From assembly GCA_018240745.1 (NCBI GenBank), contig JAFEFF010000169.1:83765-147764 (forward strand): a stretch of 64,000 bases of DNA, read 5' to 3'. This document shows, in pieces, positions 8,340 to 16,925 of the stretch. The position numbers were made by a program, and so were the translations under genes. Position 1 is the stretch's first letter. Each line of letters opens with the position of its first letter. Source of the DNA: Pseudomonadota bacterium (lineage in GTDB: Bacteria > Pseudomonadota > Alphaproteobacteria > Reyranellales > Reyranellaceae). Under the pieces are notes generated by a model. The model made no database searches. It had not been told where the DNA came from and worked only from the letters and a program-made list of their open reading frames with translations.

Positions 8340-10151
8340 CTAAGAGAGAAGTGCCACAGCCTTCGAGAGCGGCACCGGCGCGTCCTGCAGCAGCAGGTCC
8401 ATCGCTTCCTGCTCCCACGGCGACTCATTCAGCGACAGCGGGTCCTGCGGGGCGAGGCGATGCTCGATGACGAGGCGCGACAGCAGGAGGCGGCGGGCGT
8501 CGCCGCCCTTCGCGCCGAGGGTCGCGCCTTCCCAGGCCAGCAGCGCGGCCGAAGCGGCGTGATAGAGCGCGCCGGCGGCGAGACGGGCGCGCTTCTCGTG
8601 CCTGGCGTCCGACGCGACGGTCTCGGCGAAGCGTTCGACCCGGTCGAGCGTGGCGCCGAGCAGGCCCTTGTACTGGCCCGGCAGGCTGCCGCTCGGTTCG
8701 TATTTGGCCTTGAGCGCCGCGGTCAGGGTCTTGTGGCCGCCGGCCTTGCCGACGGCGCGCTGCACGACGTCGAGCGCGTTGATGTTGGAGGTGCCCTCCC
8801 ACAGCGTGCCGATCTGCGCGTCACGCACCAGCCGCGCGGTCACCCATTCCTCGATGTAGCCGATGCCGCCGCGCACCTCGAGCGCGTGGCTGGCGGCCGG
8901 GATGTTGTCGCGGCAGGCGCGGAACTTGTAGACCGGCGTCAGGATGCGCAGCAGCTTCTCCGCCTCCTTGTCGCCCGCCTGGGCCCGCCCCATCGCATCG
9001 GCCGAGAAGGCGTACATCGAGAGCGCCTGCTCGGTCGGCAGCATGATCTTCATGAGCTGACGGCGCAGCAGCGGATACCCGGCGATCGCCTTGCCGAAGG
9101 CCCGCCGGCCGCGCGCGGCGGCGAGCGCCTCGTTGAGGCAGCGCCGCATCATCGCCGCGGCGCGCACGCCGTGGCTGAGCCGCGACAGGTTCACCTGCTC
9201 CATCATCTGCTTGAAGCCGCGGTTGACGTCGCCGATCAGGTAGGCCGTCGCGCCATCGAGGACGATCTCGCCGGAGGCCATCGAGCGCGTGCCGAGCTTG
9301 TCCTTGAGGCGCACGATCCGATAGCCGTTGCGGCTTCCGTCCTCGAGCCGGCGCGGCAGGGCGAACATGGCGAGCCCCGCCGTGCCTGGTGCGCCGCCGC
9401 GCGGGCGCGCCAGCATCACCGCGACATCGGCGTCGGCGTGGCTGCAGAACCACTTCTGGCCGTACAGCTTCCAGCATTCGACGCCGTCGCCGCGGATGCC
9501 GACCCGCTCGGCCTCGGTCTCGATCGCGCCGACATCGGAGCCGCCGGCCTTCTCGGTCATGAACTGCGTGCCCTTCAGCATCACCGCCGGGTCCTGGCTC
9601 AGGAGCCGGTCGAGCAGCAGCTTCTTCAGGGCGTCGGAGCCGAAGCGCTTGATGATGAAGTTCGAGGTGTCCGACACCGACACTGGGCACATCAGCCCGA
9701 ACTCGGCCTGCACGAACAGATAGGTGATGCCGTACTTCACCAGCGGATGCGCCGGCGTCGGGAGCCCCAGCACGCCGGCGCGATGGCTCATGGCGTGCAT
9801 GCCGAACTCGTCGAAAGCGATCTTCTCCATCTCGCGATAGGCGGGATGGTAGTCGATCCAGTCCTCGTCGCGTCCGAAGCGGTCGCGCGGGTTCAGCACC
9901 GGCGGATGCTTGTCGGCGACCTGCGCCAGCTCGTCGAGCCGGTTGCCCGCCAGCATGCCCAGCCGGTCGAAATGCGGCGTCATGTGCCGGAGCAGCGCCG
10001 GCTCCATGTAGAGCGACAGCAGGTCCTGGAACTGCCGGTCGATGGCGTAGAAGTTCTGCCCGTGGATGTCGGGGGCGATGTGATGGGCGCCGTGCGCCTT
10101 CAGGGTCATGTCGGGGCTCATGTCGGGCATCGGGCCGTCTCCGTGGTTCAT
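8340..10151 (-). CDS. AidB-like acyl-CoA dehydrogenase
   Basis: 603-residue acyl-CoA dehydrogenase of the long AidB-related subfamily. The flavin-binding stretch FMTEKAGGSDVG (about 198-210) and the C-terminal WEGTSNINALDVVQRA match AidB more closely than the ordinary 380-residue enzymes, and the extra C-terminal helical domain is present. AidB proteins bind FAD and, in E. coli, belong to the alkylation response, although many homologues are metabolic. The ATG at 10151 overlaps the stop of the upstream sirtuin gene by four bases. The last codon abuts palindromic copy 2. Confidence 0.9.
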   Translation of the reverse strand: MNHGDGPMPDMSPDMTLKAHGAHHIAPDIHGQNFYAIDRQFQDLLSLYMEPALLRHMTPHFDRLGMLAGNRLDELAQVADKHPPVLNPRDRFGRDEDWIDYHPAYREMEKIAFDEFGMHAMSHRAGVLGLPTPAHPLVKYGITYLFVQAEFGLMCPVSVSDTSNFIIKRFGSDALKKLLLDRLLSQDPAVMLKGTQFMTEKAGGSDVGAIETEAERVGIRGDGVECWKLYGQKWFCSHADADVAVMLARPRGGAPGTAGLAMFALPRRLEDGSRNGYRIVRLKDKLGTRSMASGEIVLDGATAYLIGDVNRGFKQMMEQVNLSRLSHGVRAAAMMRRCLNEALAAARGRRAFGKAIAGYPLLRRQLMKIMLPTEQALSMYAFSADAMGRAQAGDKEAEKLLRILTPVYKFRACRDNIPAASHALEVRGGIGYIEEWVTARLVRDAQIGTLWEGTSNINALDVVQRAVGKAGGHKTLTAALKAKYEPSGSLPGQYKGLLGATLDRVERFAETVASDARHEKRARLAAGALYHAASAALLAWEGATLGAKGGDARRLLLSRLVIEHRLAPQDPLSLNESPWEQEAMDLLLQDAPVPLSKAVALLS

Positions 10152-10891
10152 TTCCAGCCGTAGGCGAGCACGCGATCGACGAACGGCGGCACGGTGAGCG
10201 TGGCCGGGCCGTAGATGTGCTCGCGGAACAGGTTGGTGTTGCCCGTCGGCTCGAGGTTCAGCTCGACGGTGTGGGCGCGCGGGTTATGGCGGCGAACCTG
10301 CAGCACGTAACCCGCGGCCGGGTAGACCTCGCCCGAGGTGCCGATCGCCAGGAACAGCCCGCAGCGATCCAGCACCTCGTCGATCTCGTCCATGTGCTGG
10401 GGCATCTCACCGAACCAGACGATGTTGGGCCGCAGGTCGCCCACCGCCTTGCAGTGCGAACAGATCGATTGCGGCGTCAGATCCTCGTCAGACGCCGTGA
10501 CCGTGCCGCAGTTCATGCAGCGGATCTCGCCGTCGCGCCCGTGCATGTGGAGCACACGCTTCGAGCCCGCCATCTCGTGCAGCGGATCGATGTTCTGCGT
10601 CACCACCGTGACCTCGCCGTCGTACTTCTGCTCGAGCTTCGCCAGCGCCTTGTGCGCCGCATTGGGCAAGATGTGGGCGGCCCGCAGGCTCTTGCGGGTG
10701 TCGTTGTAGAAGTCGAGCACCCTCTTCTTGTCGCGGCGCCAGGCCTCGATCGTGGCGACATCCTCCACGTTGACCCGGGTCCACAACCCATCCTTGTCGC
10801 GGAACGTATCGATCCCGCTTTCCTTCGAAATACCGGCGCCGGTCAGGACGACGATCCCCGGCGGCATAAAGTCCTGATGCATGGGACGCAC
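10148..10891 (-). CDS. NAD-dependent protein deacylase, sirtuin (CobB-like)
   Basis: 247 residues from the GTG at 10891 (ATG at 10882 is an alternative). NAD-binding GAGISKESGIDTFR near 18-31, TQNIDPLHEMAG with the following HMHG catalytic His, and a Zn site made by CMNC and CSHC. WFGEMP and GTSGEVYPAAG are CobB-like. In E. coli CobB the desuccinylase pair is Tyr92/Arg95 (FYNAR); here the aligned stretch is FYNDTR, so Tyr is kept but the +3 Arg is Thr, with Arg at +4. Acyl selectivity may therefore differ. Coupled by ATGA to the AidB-like gene. Confidence 0.92.
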   Translation of the reverse strand: MRPMHQDFMPPGIVVLTGAGISKESGIDTFRDKDGLWTRVNVEDVATIEAWRRDKKRVLDFYNDTRKSLRAAHILPNAAHKALAKLEQKYDGEVTVVTQNIDPLHEMAGSKRVLHMHGRDGEIRCMNCGTVTASDEDLTPQSICSHCKAVGDLRPNIVWFGEMPQHMDEIDEVLDRCGLFLAIGTSGEVYPAAGYVLQVRRHNPRAHTVELNLEPTGNTNLFREHIYGPATLTVPPFVDRVLAYGWK

Positions 10892-10916
10892 TCTAGCGTG
10901 CTATAGGGTCCGGAGC

Positions 10917-11408
10917 ATGGCCATCGGAGTCCTGTTCGTCTGCACCGGAAACATCTGCCGCTCGCCCATGGCGGCCGGCGTGTTCCGCACGCTCGTCCAG
11001 CGCGCCGGCATGGAGCCCGAATTCGTCGTCGATTCTGCGGGGACCTTCGACGGCCAGGTCGGCCAGCCGGCGTCGCCGCTCGCGGTCGAGACCGCCAAGC
11101 TGCGCGGCTACGACATCACCGCCCATCGCGCCAAGCTCCTGACGGTCGACCTCGTGAAGCAGTTCGACCTGCCGATCGCCATGGACCGCACCCACCTCGC
11201 GGCGCTGCGCTGGATGGTGCCGCGCGAGCGCCAGGATATCCCGACGCTGCTGCTGCGGTTCGCGCCGGAGCTCGATGTCGACGAGGTGGCCGACCCGTTC
11301 GGCGGGCCGGCGGCCGGCTACGACCAGGCGATGGACCTGATCGAGGCGGGCTGCCGCGGCCTGTTCGAGGGTTTCCGCTCGGAGCTCAAAGCGGCCAGGT
11401 CCGGTTGA
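10917..11408 (+). CDS. low-molecular-weight protein-tyrosine-phosphatase-like protein
   Basis: 163-residue LMW phosphatase. The P-loop CTGNICRS (Cx5RS) near residues 8-15 is intact and ADPFGG near 123-128 supplies the general-acid Asp. The family hydrolyses phosphotyrosine; arsenate reductases share the fold, but the P-loop composition favours a phosphatase. The ATG at 10917 is preferred over an in-frame start at 10881 because the P-loop then falls at its usual N-terminal position. It diverges from the sirtuin gene with only 25 bases between starts, and its 3' end overlaps the convergent dimethylformamidase-like gene by 23 bases. Confidence 0.92.
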   Translation: MAIGVLFVCTGNICRSPMAAGVFRTLVQRAGMEPEFVVDSAGTFDGQVGQPASPLAVETAKLRGYDITAHRAKLLTVDLVKQFDLPIAMDRTHLAALRWMVPRERQDIPTLLLRFAPELDVDEVADPFGGPAAGYDQAMDLIEAGCRGLFEGFRSELKAARSG

Positions 11409-13539
11409 GCTCGCCGAACCGGTTCAGCACGTTGAAGGTGAGCCGCGAGACGTCGTTGTCGAAGCCCCTGGCCGGCAGCGCGCCGCAGTAGCAGATCGAG
11501 CCGACCGAGAACACCGCGCCGCCCTTGGGCTTCTCGAAGTAGGTCATGTCGGCGCGGATCAACTGGTCGAGCGTCTCGCCGGTGATGGTGGTGTCGAAGC
11601 CCAGCCGCTCCTCGTGCACGACGACGAAGTTCTTGCGGTCATGGCCGCCCGACGAGGCGAGCACCACGGCGTTGAGCGGGCTGCCCTGCCGCTTGTCGAG
11701 GCGGTCGAGCTCGAAGCCCGCGGCGCCGCCGCCCGAGAAGCCGTAGTCGCCGAACACATCGTCCGACTTCACGCCGTCGAAGATCCACGCATGGTGGTTG
11801 TCGCGCGAGGCGCTGCTGCGGCGGTAGGCGTCGCCCCAGAAGGTGCCCTGGCTGGTGAAGCCGATGCCGCACAGCACCTGGGGCGGCCGGTCGCTGCGCC
11901 GCCACAGCCCGCCATAGGCGCCGTCGAAGGCATGGTAGTACTCGCCCGGCTCGGCGGCCCAGGTGCGGATGCCGCCCTCGGTGCGGCGCACCTCGATCGC
12001 GCCCGGCACCTTGTCCGAGAGCGCGACGCGCCAGTAGAAGCCGTTGCCGCCGAGATACATCAGCCGGCCGCCGTCATCGATGTAGTCCTGCAACGCATCG
12101 AGCGTGTTCGAGGTATGGTACTCCGGATGCGCGCCGGTCAGCACGACCTTGTAGGGCTCGAGCAACGCCTTACCCTCGGCATGCAGGTCGTGGTCGGTGA
12201 CGACGTCGAAGTCGACGCCCATTTTGTCGAGCCAGGCGGTGAGATGCGAATCGGCCGGCAGGTGCCGCAGGCCCGAGCCGCGCGGGTCGAGCAGCGCCAG
12301 GAAGTTGGGCCGCCAGGTGAGCAGGGGGCGCAACCGCGAGGAATAGGCCACGCCCGAGCCGTCGCGATGATGGTTGTAGGTTGCGAGCCCGTAATCCTTG
12401 TGCTCGTCGGGATTGTTGGGAGCGGCCTTCCATTGGGCGACCCGCAGCCGGAAGGCGTCGTTGAACAGGTTGCGCTGGAAGTTGGTGTAGACCTGGTAGG
12501 TGAAGGTCGAGGCGAGATAGACGACCTTCGACGTCGGCTTGCCGGTCTCGGGCCGCACGAAGAACGGGATCACGTCGCGGTGCGTCCCGCACGACAAGGC
12601 CATGCCGTAGACGCCGCTCTTCAGGCCCTGCGGCACGGTGAAGCTGAAGCTGTCCTCCCAGCCGCAATCGTGCAGGTCGTCGTCGTGGAAATGGATGGCG
12701 CCGTACTGGTATGGCGCCTTCTTCCAGTCGCGCTCGTCGCCGGTCCAGTTTGCCCCTTTCATCGCGCGGGTCGGCAGGTTGACCAGCCGGCCGTGCAGGC
12801 CGTTGGGGCCGGTATCCTCGATCTCCAGCGACCCGATGCGGCGGGCGAAGTCCCAGGCGGCGATTCCGGCGATCGCCGGTGCCTCGATCTTGCCGTTGAA
12901 GCAGCGATGGGCAGGCCGATCCTTCGCCGCCTCGGCGCCGATCAGGATCGGCTGCGCCGCCTCGACCACCACGGTCGGTGCGGTGAGACTGGCATCGCCC
13001 TCGTCGTCGACCGCGTGGGCGCGCTTCAACGGCTGCTGGCCGACCCGCAGCATGCCGGTGCTGGTATCGGCGCTCGCCCAGACGCGATACCAGGTATGCG
13101 CGCGCAACGGCTTGCCGACCGCGACCCGGGCGTCGCCGGCCTCGAGCGTCATGCCGTTCGGCGTCAGCACCAGGGCGAAGCCCGCGCCCGATGCGGGATC
13201 GCGGCGCGAGATCACGGTTTGCGGGCCGTCGGCCGGCAGGGTGGGCCAGATCAACGCCTCGACCGACACCGCCTGCGGCAGGGCGATGTTCGCCGCGCCC
13301 TCGACGATGCCGTAGGAGCCGGGCCGGGCGTGCTGCACCTTCGACGGGTAGCGGCCGGCGAAGACGCTGGATCGATCCTCGAAGATCGGGCCGGTTCCCG
13401 CGGGATTGGGATCGCCACAGACGATGCGCACCAGGCTGGCGGAGAACGGGCCGGTGCCGTGGCTCGAGATCTTGAAGGCGACGGTCTCGCCAGCACGAAC
13501 CGAGATGCGGTCGGCATAGCCGGTAAGCGGTGCAGTCAC
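11386..13539 (-). CDS. N,N-dimethylformamidase large-subunit-like protein
   Basis: 717 residues from a GTG at 13539 with AAAGGAGA placed about eight bases upstream. An N-terminal beta-rich, lectin-like region (about 90-260) is followed by a domain resembling the large (beta) subunit of N,N-dimethylformamidase. That family hydrolyses DMF with a mononuclear iron held by two Tyr and a Glu; STFTYQVYTN and GAHPEYHT contain suitable Tyr and Glu residues, but the assignment is tentative. No small alpha subunit is encoded nearby, so the true substrate may be another amide. Divergent from the Bug receptor gene, 52 bases apart. Confidence 0.82.
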   Translation of the reverse strand: MTAPLTGYADRISVRAGETVAFKISSHGTGPFSASLVRIVCGDPNPAGTGPIFEDRSSVFAGRYPSKVQHARPGSYGIVEGAANIALPQAVSVEALIWPTLPADGPQTVISRRDPASGAGFALVLTPNGMTLEAGDARVAVGKPLRAHTWYRVWASADTSTGMLRVGQQPLKRAHAVDDEGDASLTAPTVVVEAAQPILIGAEAAKDRPAHRCFNGKIEAPAIAGIAAWDFARRIGSLEIEDTGPNGLHGRLVNLPTRAMKGANWTGDERDWKKAPYQYGAIHFHDDDLHDCGWEDSFSFTVPQGLKSGVYGMALSCGTHRDVIPFFVRPETGKPTSKVVYLASTFTYQVYTNFQRNLFNDAFRLRVAQWKAAPNNPDEHKDYGLATYNHHRDGSGVAYSSRLRPLLTWRPNFLALLDPRGSGLRHLPADSHLTAWLDKMGVDFDVVTDHDLHAEGKALLEPYKVVLTGAHPEYHTSNTLDALQDYIDDGGRLMYLGGNGFYWRVALSDKVPGAIEVRRTEGGIRTWAAEPGEYYHAFDGAYGGLWRRSDRPPQVLCGIGFTSQGTFWGDAYRRSSASRDNHHAWIFDGVKSDDVFGDYGFSGGGAAGFELDRLDKRQGSPLNAVVLASSGGHDRKNFVVVHEERLGFDTTITGETLDQLIRADMTYFEKPKGGAVFSVGSICYCGALPARGFDNDVSRLTFNVLNRFGELNRTWPL

Positions 13540-13591
13540 GTTGTGTCTCCTTTGTCCGGCGATATAGTCGCCGCACTTCAGGAGGAATGTC

Positions 13592-14575
13592 ATGTCGAAG
13601 ATCACGCGCCGCACCGCGCTCGCCGGGCTGGCCGCCGCCCCGTTGGTGGTTCCCTCCATGACGAGGGCCGACGCCTATCCCGCCAAGCCGATCCGCCTGA
13701 TCGTCCCGTTCGCGCCGGGCGGCACCACCGACCTGCTGGGCCGCATCGCCGCCGAGCACCTGCAGAATGCCTGGGGCGCCAAGGTCGTGGTCGAGAACAA
13801 GAGCGGCGCCGGCGGCAATATCGGCGCCGACGCGGTCGCCAAGGCGCCGCCCGACGGCTACACGCTGCTGCTCGGCACGGTCGGCACCGCCGTCACCAAC
13901 CAGTTCCTCTACAAGTCGATGCCCTACGACACCGCGACGGCGTTCGCGCCGGTGGCGCTGTTCGGCGAGGTCGCCAACGTGCTGGCGGTCAACAAGAGCC
14001 TGCCGGTCGGCACCGCCAGGGAGTACGTCGAGTATTGCAAGAAGCAGGGGCCGGGGAAGGTGAGCTTCGGCTCGCCGGCGATCGGCGGCACCGGCCACCT
14101 GGCGATGGAGTATTTCCAGTCGCTTGCCGGCTTCAAGGTCGAGCACATCGTCTATCGCGGCAGCTCGCTGGTGCTGCAGGACCTGCTTGCCGGCAACATC
14201 CCCAGCACGATGGACAACCTGCCGCCCTACCTGCCGCACATCAACACCGGCGCGCTGAAGGCGCTGGGCGTGAGCTCGAGCAAGCGCTGGTTCGCGCTGC
14301 CCGACGTACCGACCATCGCCGAGCAGGGCTTCGACGGCTTCGATGCCGCGCCCTGGTGGTACGTGGCGGCGCCCGCCGGCACGCCCGGGGAGATCGTGCA
14401 GAAGCTGTCCGAGGAGCTGGTGAAGGGCGGCAAGCTCCCCGCCACCATCAAGAAGATCCGCGACGCCGGCGCGGCCGAGCTGGTCGGTTCGTCCGACGAG
14501 CTCGCCGCCCACATCAAGAAGGAAACGGTGAAGTGGAAGAAGGTGGTCGAGGCCGCCGGCCTGCAGCCGCAATGA
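13592..14575 (+). CDS. Bug-family tripartite tricarboxylate transporter substrate-binding protein (TctC-like)
   Basis: 327-residue periplasmic binding protein. The N-terminus has twin arginines and a hydrophobic stretch (TRRTALAGLAAAPLVV), consistent with a Tat or Sec signal ending near residue 26. The mature start YPAKPIRLIVPFAPGGTTD is diagnostic of Bug proteins. Good Shine-Dalgarno GGAGGAA at 13581-13587. No TctA/TctB membrane genes are in the window, typical of orphan Bug receptors. It is coupled by ATGA to the phosphotriesterase-like gene, suggesting capture of a ligand that this enzyme or the divergent amidase processes. Confidence 0.93.
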   Translation: MSKITRRTALAGLAAAPLVVPSMTRADAYPAKPIRLIVPFAPGGTTDLLGRIAAEHLQNAWGAKVVVENKSGAGGNIGADAVAKAPPDGYTLLLGTVGTAVTNQFLYKSMPYDTATAFAPVALFGEVANVLAVNKSLPVGTAREYVEYCKKQGPGKVSFGSPAIGGTGHLAMEYFQSLAGFKVEHIVYRGSSLVLQDLLAGNIPSTMDNLPPYLPHINTGALKALGVSSSKRWFALPDVPTIAEQGFDGFDAAPWWYVAAPAGTPGEIVQKLSEELVKGGKLPATIKKIRDAGAAELVGSSDELAAHIKKETVKWKKVVEAAGLQPQ

Positions 14576-15615
14576 CCCGCGATCGGCTGAGGGGCAGGAT
14601 CCAGACCGTGCTCGGCCCGATCGAGCCGGAGAAGCTCGGCCGCACGCTGATGCACGAGCACGTGCTGTGCGACATCCGCCCGCCGTCGACTCGCTCGGAC
14701 AACGATCTCGGGCCCGAGATCACGCTCGAGAACGTGTGGCAGCTCAACTACGGCCGCGGCATCAAGCGGGCCGGCCGCAAGTACATGCTCGACCTCGAGG
14801 ACATCGCCACCCGCGAGGTCGAGATGATGAAGCACGACGGCGGCGACGCCATCGTCGAGCTGACCTGCGGCGGCCTCTCGCCCGATCCGGAGGGACTGCG
14901 CCGCATCGCCGAGGGCACCGGCGTGCATCTCGTCATGGGCTGCGGCTATTACGTCAACGACTACCAGGATCCGAAGAACCACGGCCGGGCGGTCGACGAC
15001 TTCGCCCGCGAGATGATCGGCCAGATCCGGCATGGCGCCTGGGGCACCGACGTGCGCGCCGGCATGATCGGCGAGATCGGCTGCAGCGCGCCGTGGACCG
15101 ACCTGGAGAAGCGCGTGATGCAGGCGGCGCTGGTTGCCGCCGCCGAGACCGGCGCGGCGATCAACGTCCATCCCGGCCGCGATCCCGACCAGCCGCAGGA
15201 GGTCGCCGACTTCGTCGCGGCGGCCGGCCATCCGACCGACCGCATCGTGATCAGCCACATCGACCGCACGATCTTCGACGAGCCGCGGCTGCTGAAGCTG
15301 GCGGACTGCGGCATGACCATCGAGTTCGACCTGTTCGGCCAGGAATCGAGCTATTACGGCCTCAGCGATATCGACATGCCCAACGATGCGACGCGGCTCC
15401 GCCTGATCCGCGCCCTGATCGACCGGGGCCATCTCGACCGCGTCGTGATCAGCCACGACATCTGCTACCGCACGCGGCTCGCGAGCTTCGGCGGCCATGG
15501 CTACGGCCACATCTTCCGCAACGTCGTGCCGATGATGAAGAAGCGCGGCTACAGCGCTGACGAGATCGACGCCATCCTGATCCACAACCCGCGAAGGCTG
15601 CTGACCTTCGCGTAA
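14572..15615 (+). CDS. phosphotriesterase-family metal-dependent hydrolase
   Basis: 347-residue TIM-barrel hydrolase. Metal ligands appear in order: LMHEHV (HxH, about 24-28), Glu in GMIGEIG (about 165), His in NVHPGR, His in ISHID, and Asp in VISHDICY. The bridging position, a carboxylated Lys in classical phosphotriesterases, is Glu here, as in the PHP/YhfV-type members, which are generally not organophosphatases. Lactonase or another esterase activity is more likely. ATG at 14572 overlaps the Bug stop by ATGA. Confidence 0.88.
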   Translation: MTRDRLRGRIQTVLGPIEPEKLGRTLMHEHVLCDIRPPSTRSDNDLGPEITLENVWQLNYGRGIKRAGRKYMLDLEDIATREVEMMKHDGGDAIVELTCGGLSPDPEGLRRIAEGTGVHLVMGCGYYVNDYQDPKNHGRAVDDFAREMIGQIRHGAWGTDVRAGMIGEIGCSAPWTDLEKRVMQAALVAAAETGAAINVHPGRDPDQPQEVADFVAAAGHPTDRIVISHIDRTIFDEPRLLKLADCGMTIEFDLFGQESSYYGLSDIDMPNDATRLRLIRALIDRGHLDRVVISHDICYRTRLASFGGHGYGHIFRNVVPMMKKRGYSADEIDAILIHNPRRLLTFA

Positions 15616-15639
15616 GAGTCCCCCTCCCTAACCCTCCCC

Positions 15640-15735
15640 CTGCGGGGGAGGGAAAAGAACATCACCTCCCCCGAAGGGGGAGGCCCGCTGCGGGGGAGGG
15701 AAAAGAACATCACCTCCCCCGAAGGGGGAGGCCGG
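15640..15735. repeat. 48-bp tandem repeat, two copies
   Basis: Two almost identical 48-bp units start at 15640 and 15688. Each holds CTGCGGGGGAGGG, the spacer AAAAGAACATCAC and CTCCCCCGAAGGGGGAGG, so each unit contains short G/C-rich inverted repeats and can fold. Partial copies of the CCCTCCCC motif flank it from about 15618 and up to about 15745. This is a common intergenic class in alphaproteobacteria. The rest of the gap to 15970 shows no supported gene. Confidence 0.85.
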
Positions 15736-15970
15736 GAGGGGGATGGCCACAAGCCAGGGTACTGATCACAGGCAGGGATTGGCTGCTGGCCAGCGTGGCA
15801 CCTTGAGCGACTCCATCAGCTCGCGCCGGGACTTCTCGAGGTCGGCGTTGAACGCTTGCAGAAGCGGCTCGCCTTCGGCCCTCCCGCGAGAAGGAGTACG
15901 CTCGGACCATGCCTGAGCGTAGCGCGGCAACGCGGTCTCGTCGCGGGCGTTTGCTGGACAGGAGGTCGTC

Positions 15971-16120
15971 ATGATCCGCAAGCTCGCATCGGGCGAATAC
16001 CGGCTCTATTCGCGCAAGACCAATCCCAAGACCGGCAAGCGTCGCAACCTCGGCACCTTCAAGTCGCGCGCCGCGGCGGAGAAGCACGAGCGCGCGGTGC
16101 AGTACTTCAAGCGCCACTGA
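15971..16120 (+). CDS. conserved small basic protein (49 aa)
   Basis: A 49-residue ORF beginning MIRKLASGEYRLYSRK and ending VQYFKRH, with GGAGGTCGTC as ribosome site directly upstream. It is very basic and has the SGEYRLYSRKTNPKTGKRRNLGTF pattern split over two predicted beta-strands, then an AAAEKHER helix. The layout resembles an isolated AP2/arm-type DNA-binding module like the N-terminal part of tyrosine integrases, but this is pattern inference. I recall similar short hypothetical proteins in proteobacteria, which with the good ribosome site supports a real gene. Function unknown. Confidence 0.72.
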   Translation: MIRKLASGEYRLYSRKTNPKTGKRRNLGTFKSRAAAEKHERAVQYFKRH

Positions 16121-16193
16121 ATTGCGCGCGGCCAGCGGATAGGCCGCGGCGACAAGAGCGGTCAGGTTCGCCGTCCAACCAGGGAGACGAACC

Positions 16194-16649
16194 ATGGCGG
16201 AAGCCTTCTACAGCGTCGTGCTCGATCATCCGGCGGATGCGGTGTGGGCGGTGATCCGGCCGTTCGGCCACTATGACTGGGCCGGCGTCGATGCCGAAAC
16301 GACGATCGAGGACGGCAAGGCGGATGCCGAGGTCGGCGCCGTGCGTCATGTCGCGATGCCCGGCCGCACCATCCGCCAGCGGCTGCTCGCCCATTCCGAC
16401 CGCGAGCGGTCCTACACCTATTCCTTCCTCGAGCCCGCGCCGGTGCGCAACTATGTGGCCACGATCCGCGTGACGCCGGTGGCGGAAACCGGCCAGGCCT
16501 TCGTCGACTGGCGCGCGAGCTTCGACTGCGCCGCCGAGGAGCGCGAGCGCTGGCTCGAGCAGTTCGAGCAGAAGGGCTTTGCGGTGTGGCTCGCCGCGCT
16601 GCGCCGCTTCATGGACGATCGCGCAAACCAGCCCAAAGCCTGTGGATAA
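16194..16649 (+). CDS. SRPBCC family protein
   Basis: 151-residue START/SRPBCC-fold protein. It has the family layout: an N-terminal strand with DHPADAVWAVIRPF, a central GAVRHVAMPG strand pair, YTYSFLEPAPVRNYVATIRV, and a long C-terminal helix. Such proteins bind hydrophobic ligands or act as small cyclases; no catalytic residue can be assigned. AGGGAGACG at 16181-16189 is the ribosome site. It stands alone; the 276 bases to the next gene (16650-16925) show no gene or clear terminator. Confidence 0.82.
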   Translation: MAEAFYSVVLDHPADAVWAVIRPFGHYDWAGVDAETTIEDGKADAEVGAVRHVAMPGRTIRQRLLAHSDRERSYTYSFLEPAPVRNYVATIRVTPVAETGQAFVDWRASFDCAAEERERWLEQFEQKGFAVWLAALRRFMDDRANQPKACG

Positions 16650-16925
16650 GCGCACTGCGGACAGAGGCACCTTGGGCATTGGCCCTACCGAGTCTCAAGC
16701 GTTTGCTTAAGGAACGCGCCAAGCCATTGCCCTTAATAGGAGTCTGGCACGATGTGGTGCAACATCGGGCCTGGCGGGTGCCTCAGAGATGCATTCTGAG
16801 TGGGGAGCGAGGGGTTACGCGGTGGGGAGGGAGGGGGTGCGGGCAGAGTGGCAGGAATGGCGAAAAACGCTGGCCAGGCTGCAACGGATCGCTGCCACGG
16901 TGCATGGCAGTCGTTGGCAGCCAGC

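Noticed and set aside
8460..10163. 567-codon plus-strand frame opposite the AidB-like gene
   Set aside because: Antisense shadow; the minus-strand gene has complete acyl-CoA dehydrogenase motifs.
15766..15981. 71-codon minus-strand ORF in the repeat-rich gap
   Set aside because: No ribosome site, no recognisable family, and its start overlaps the better-supported 49-residue gene.
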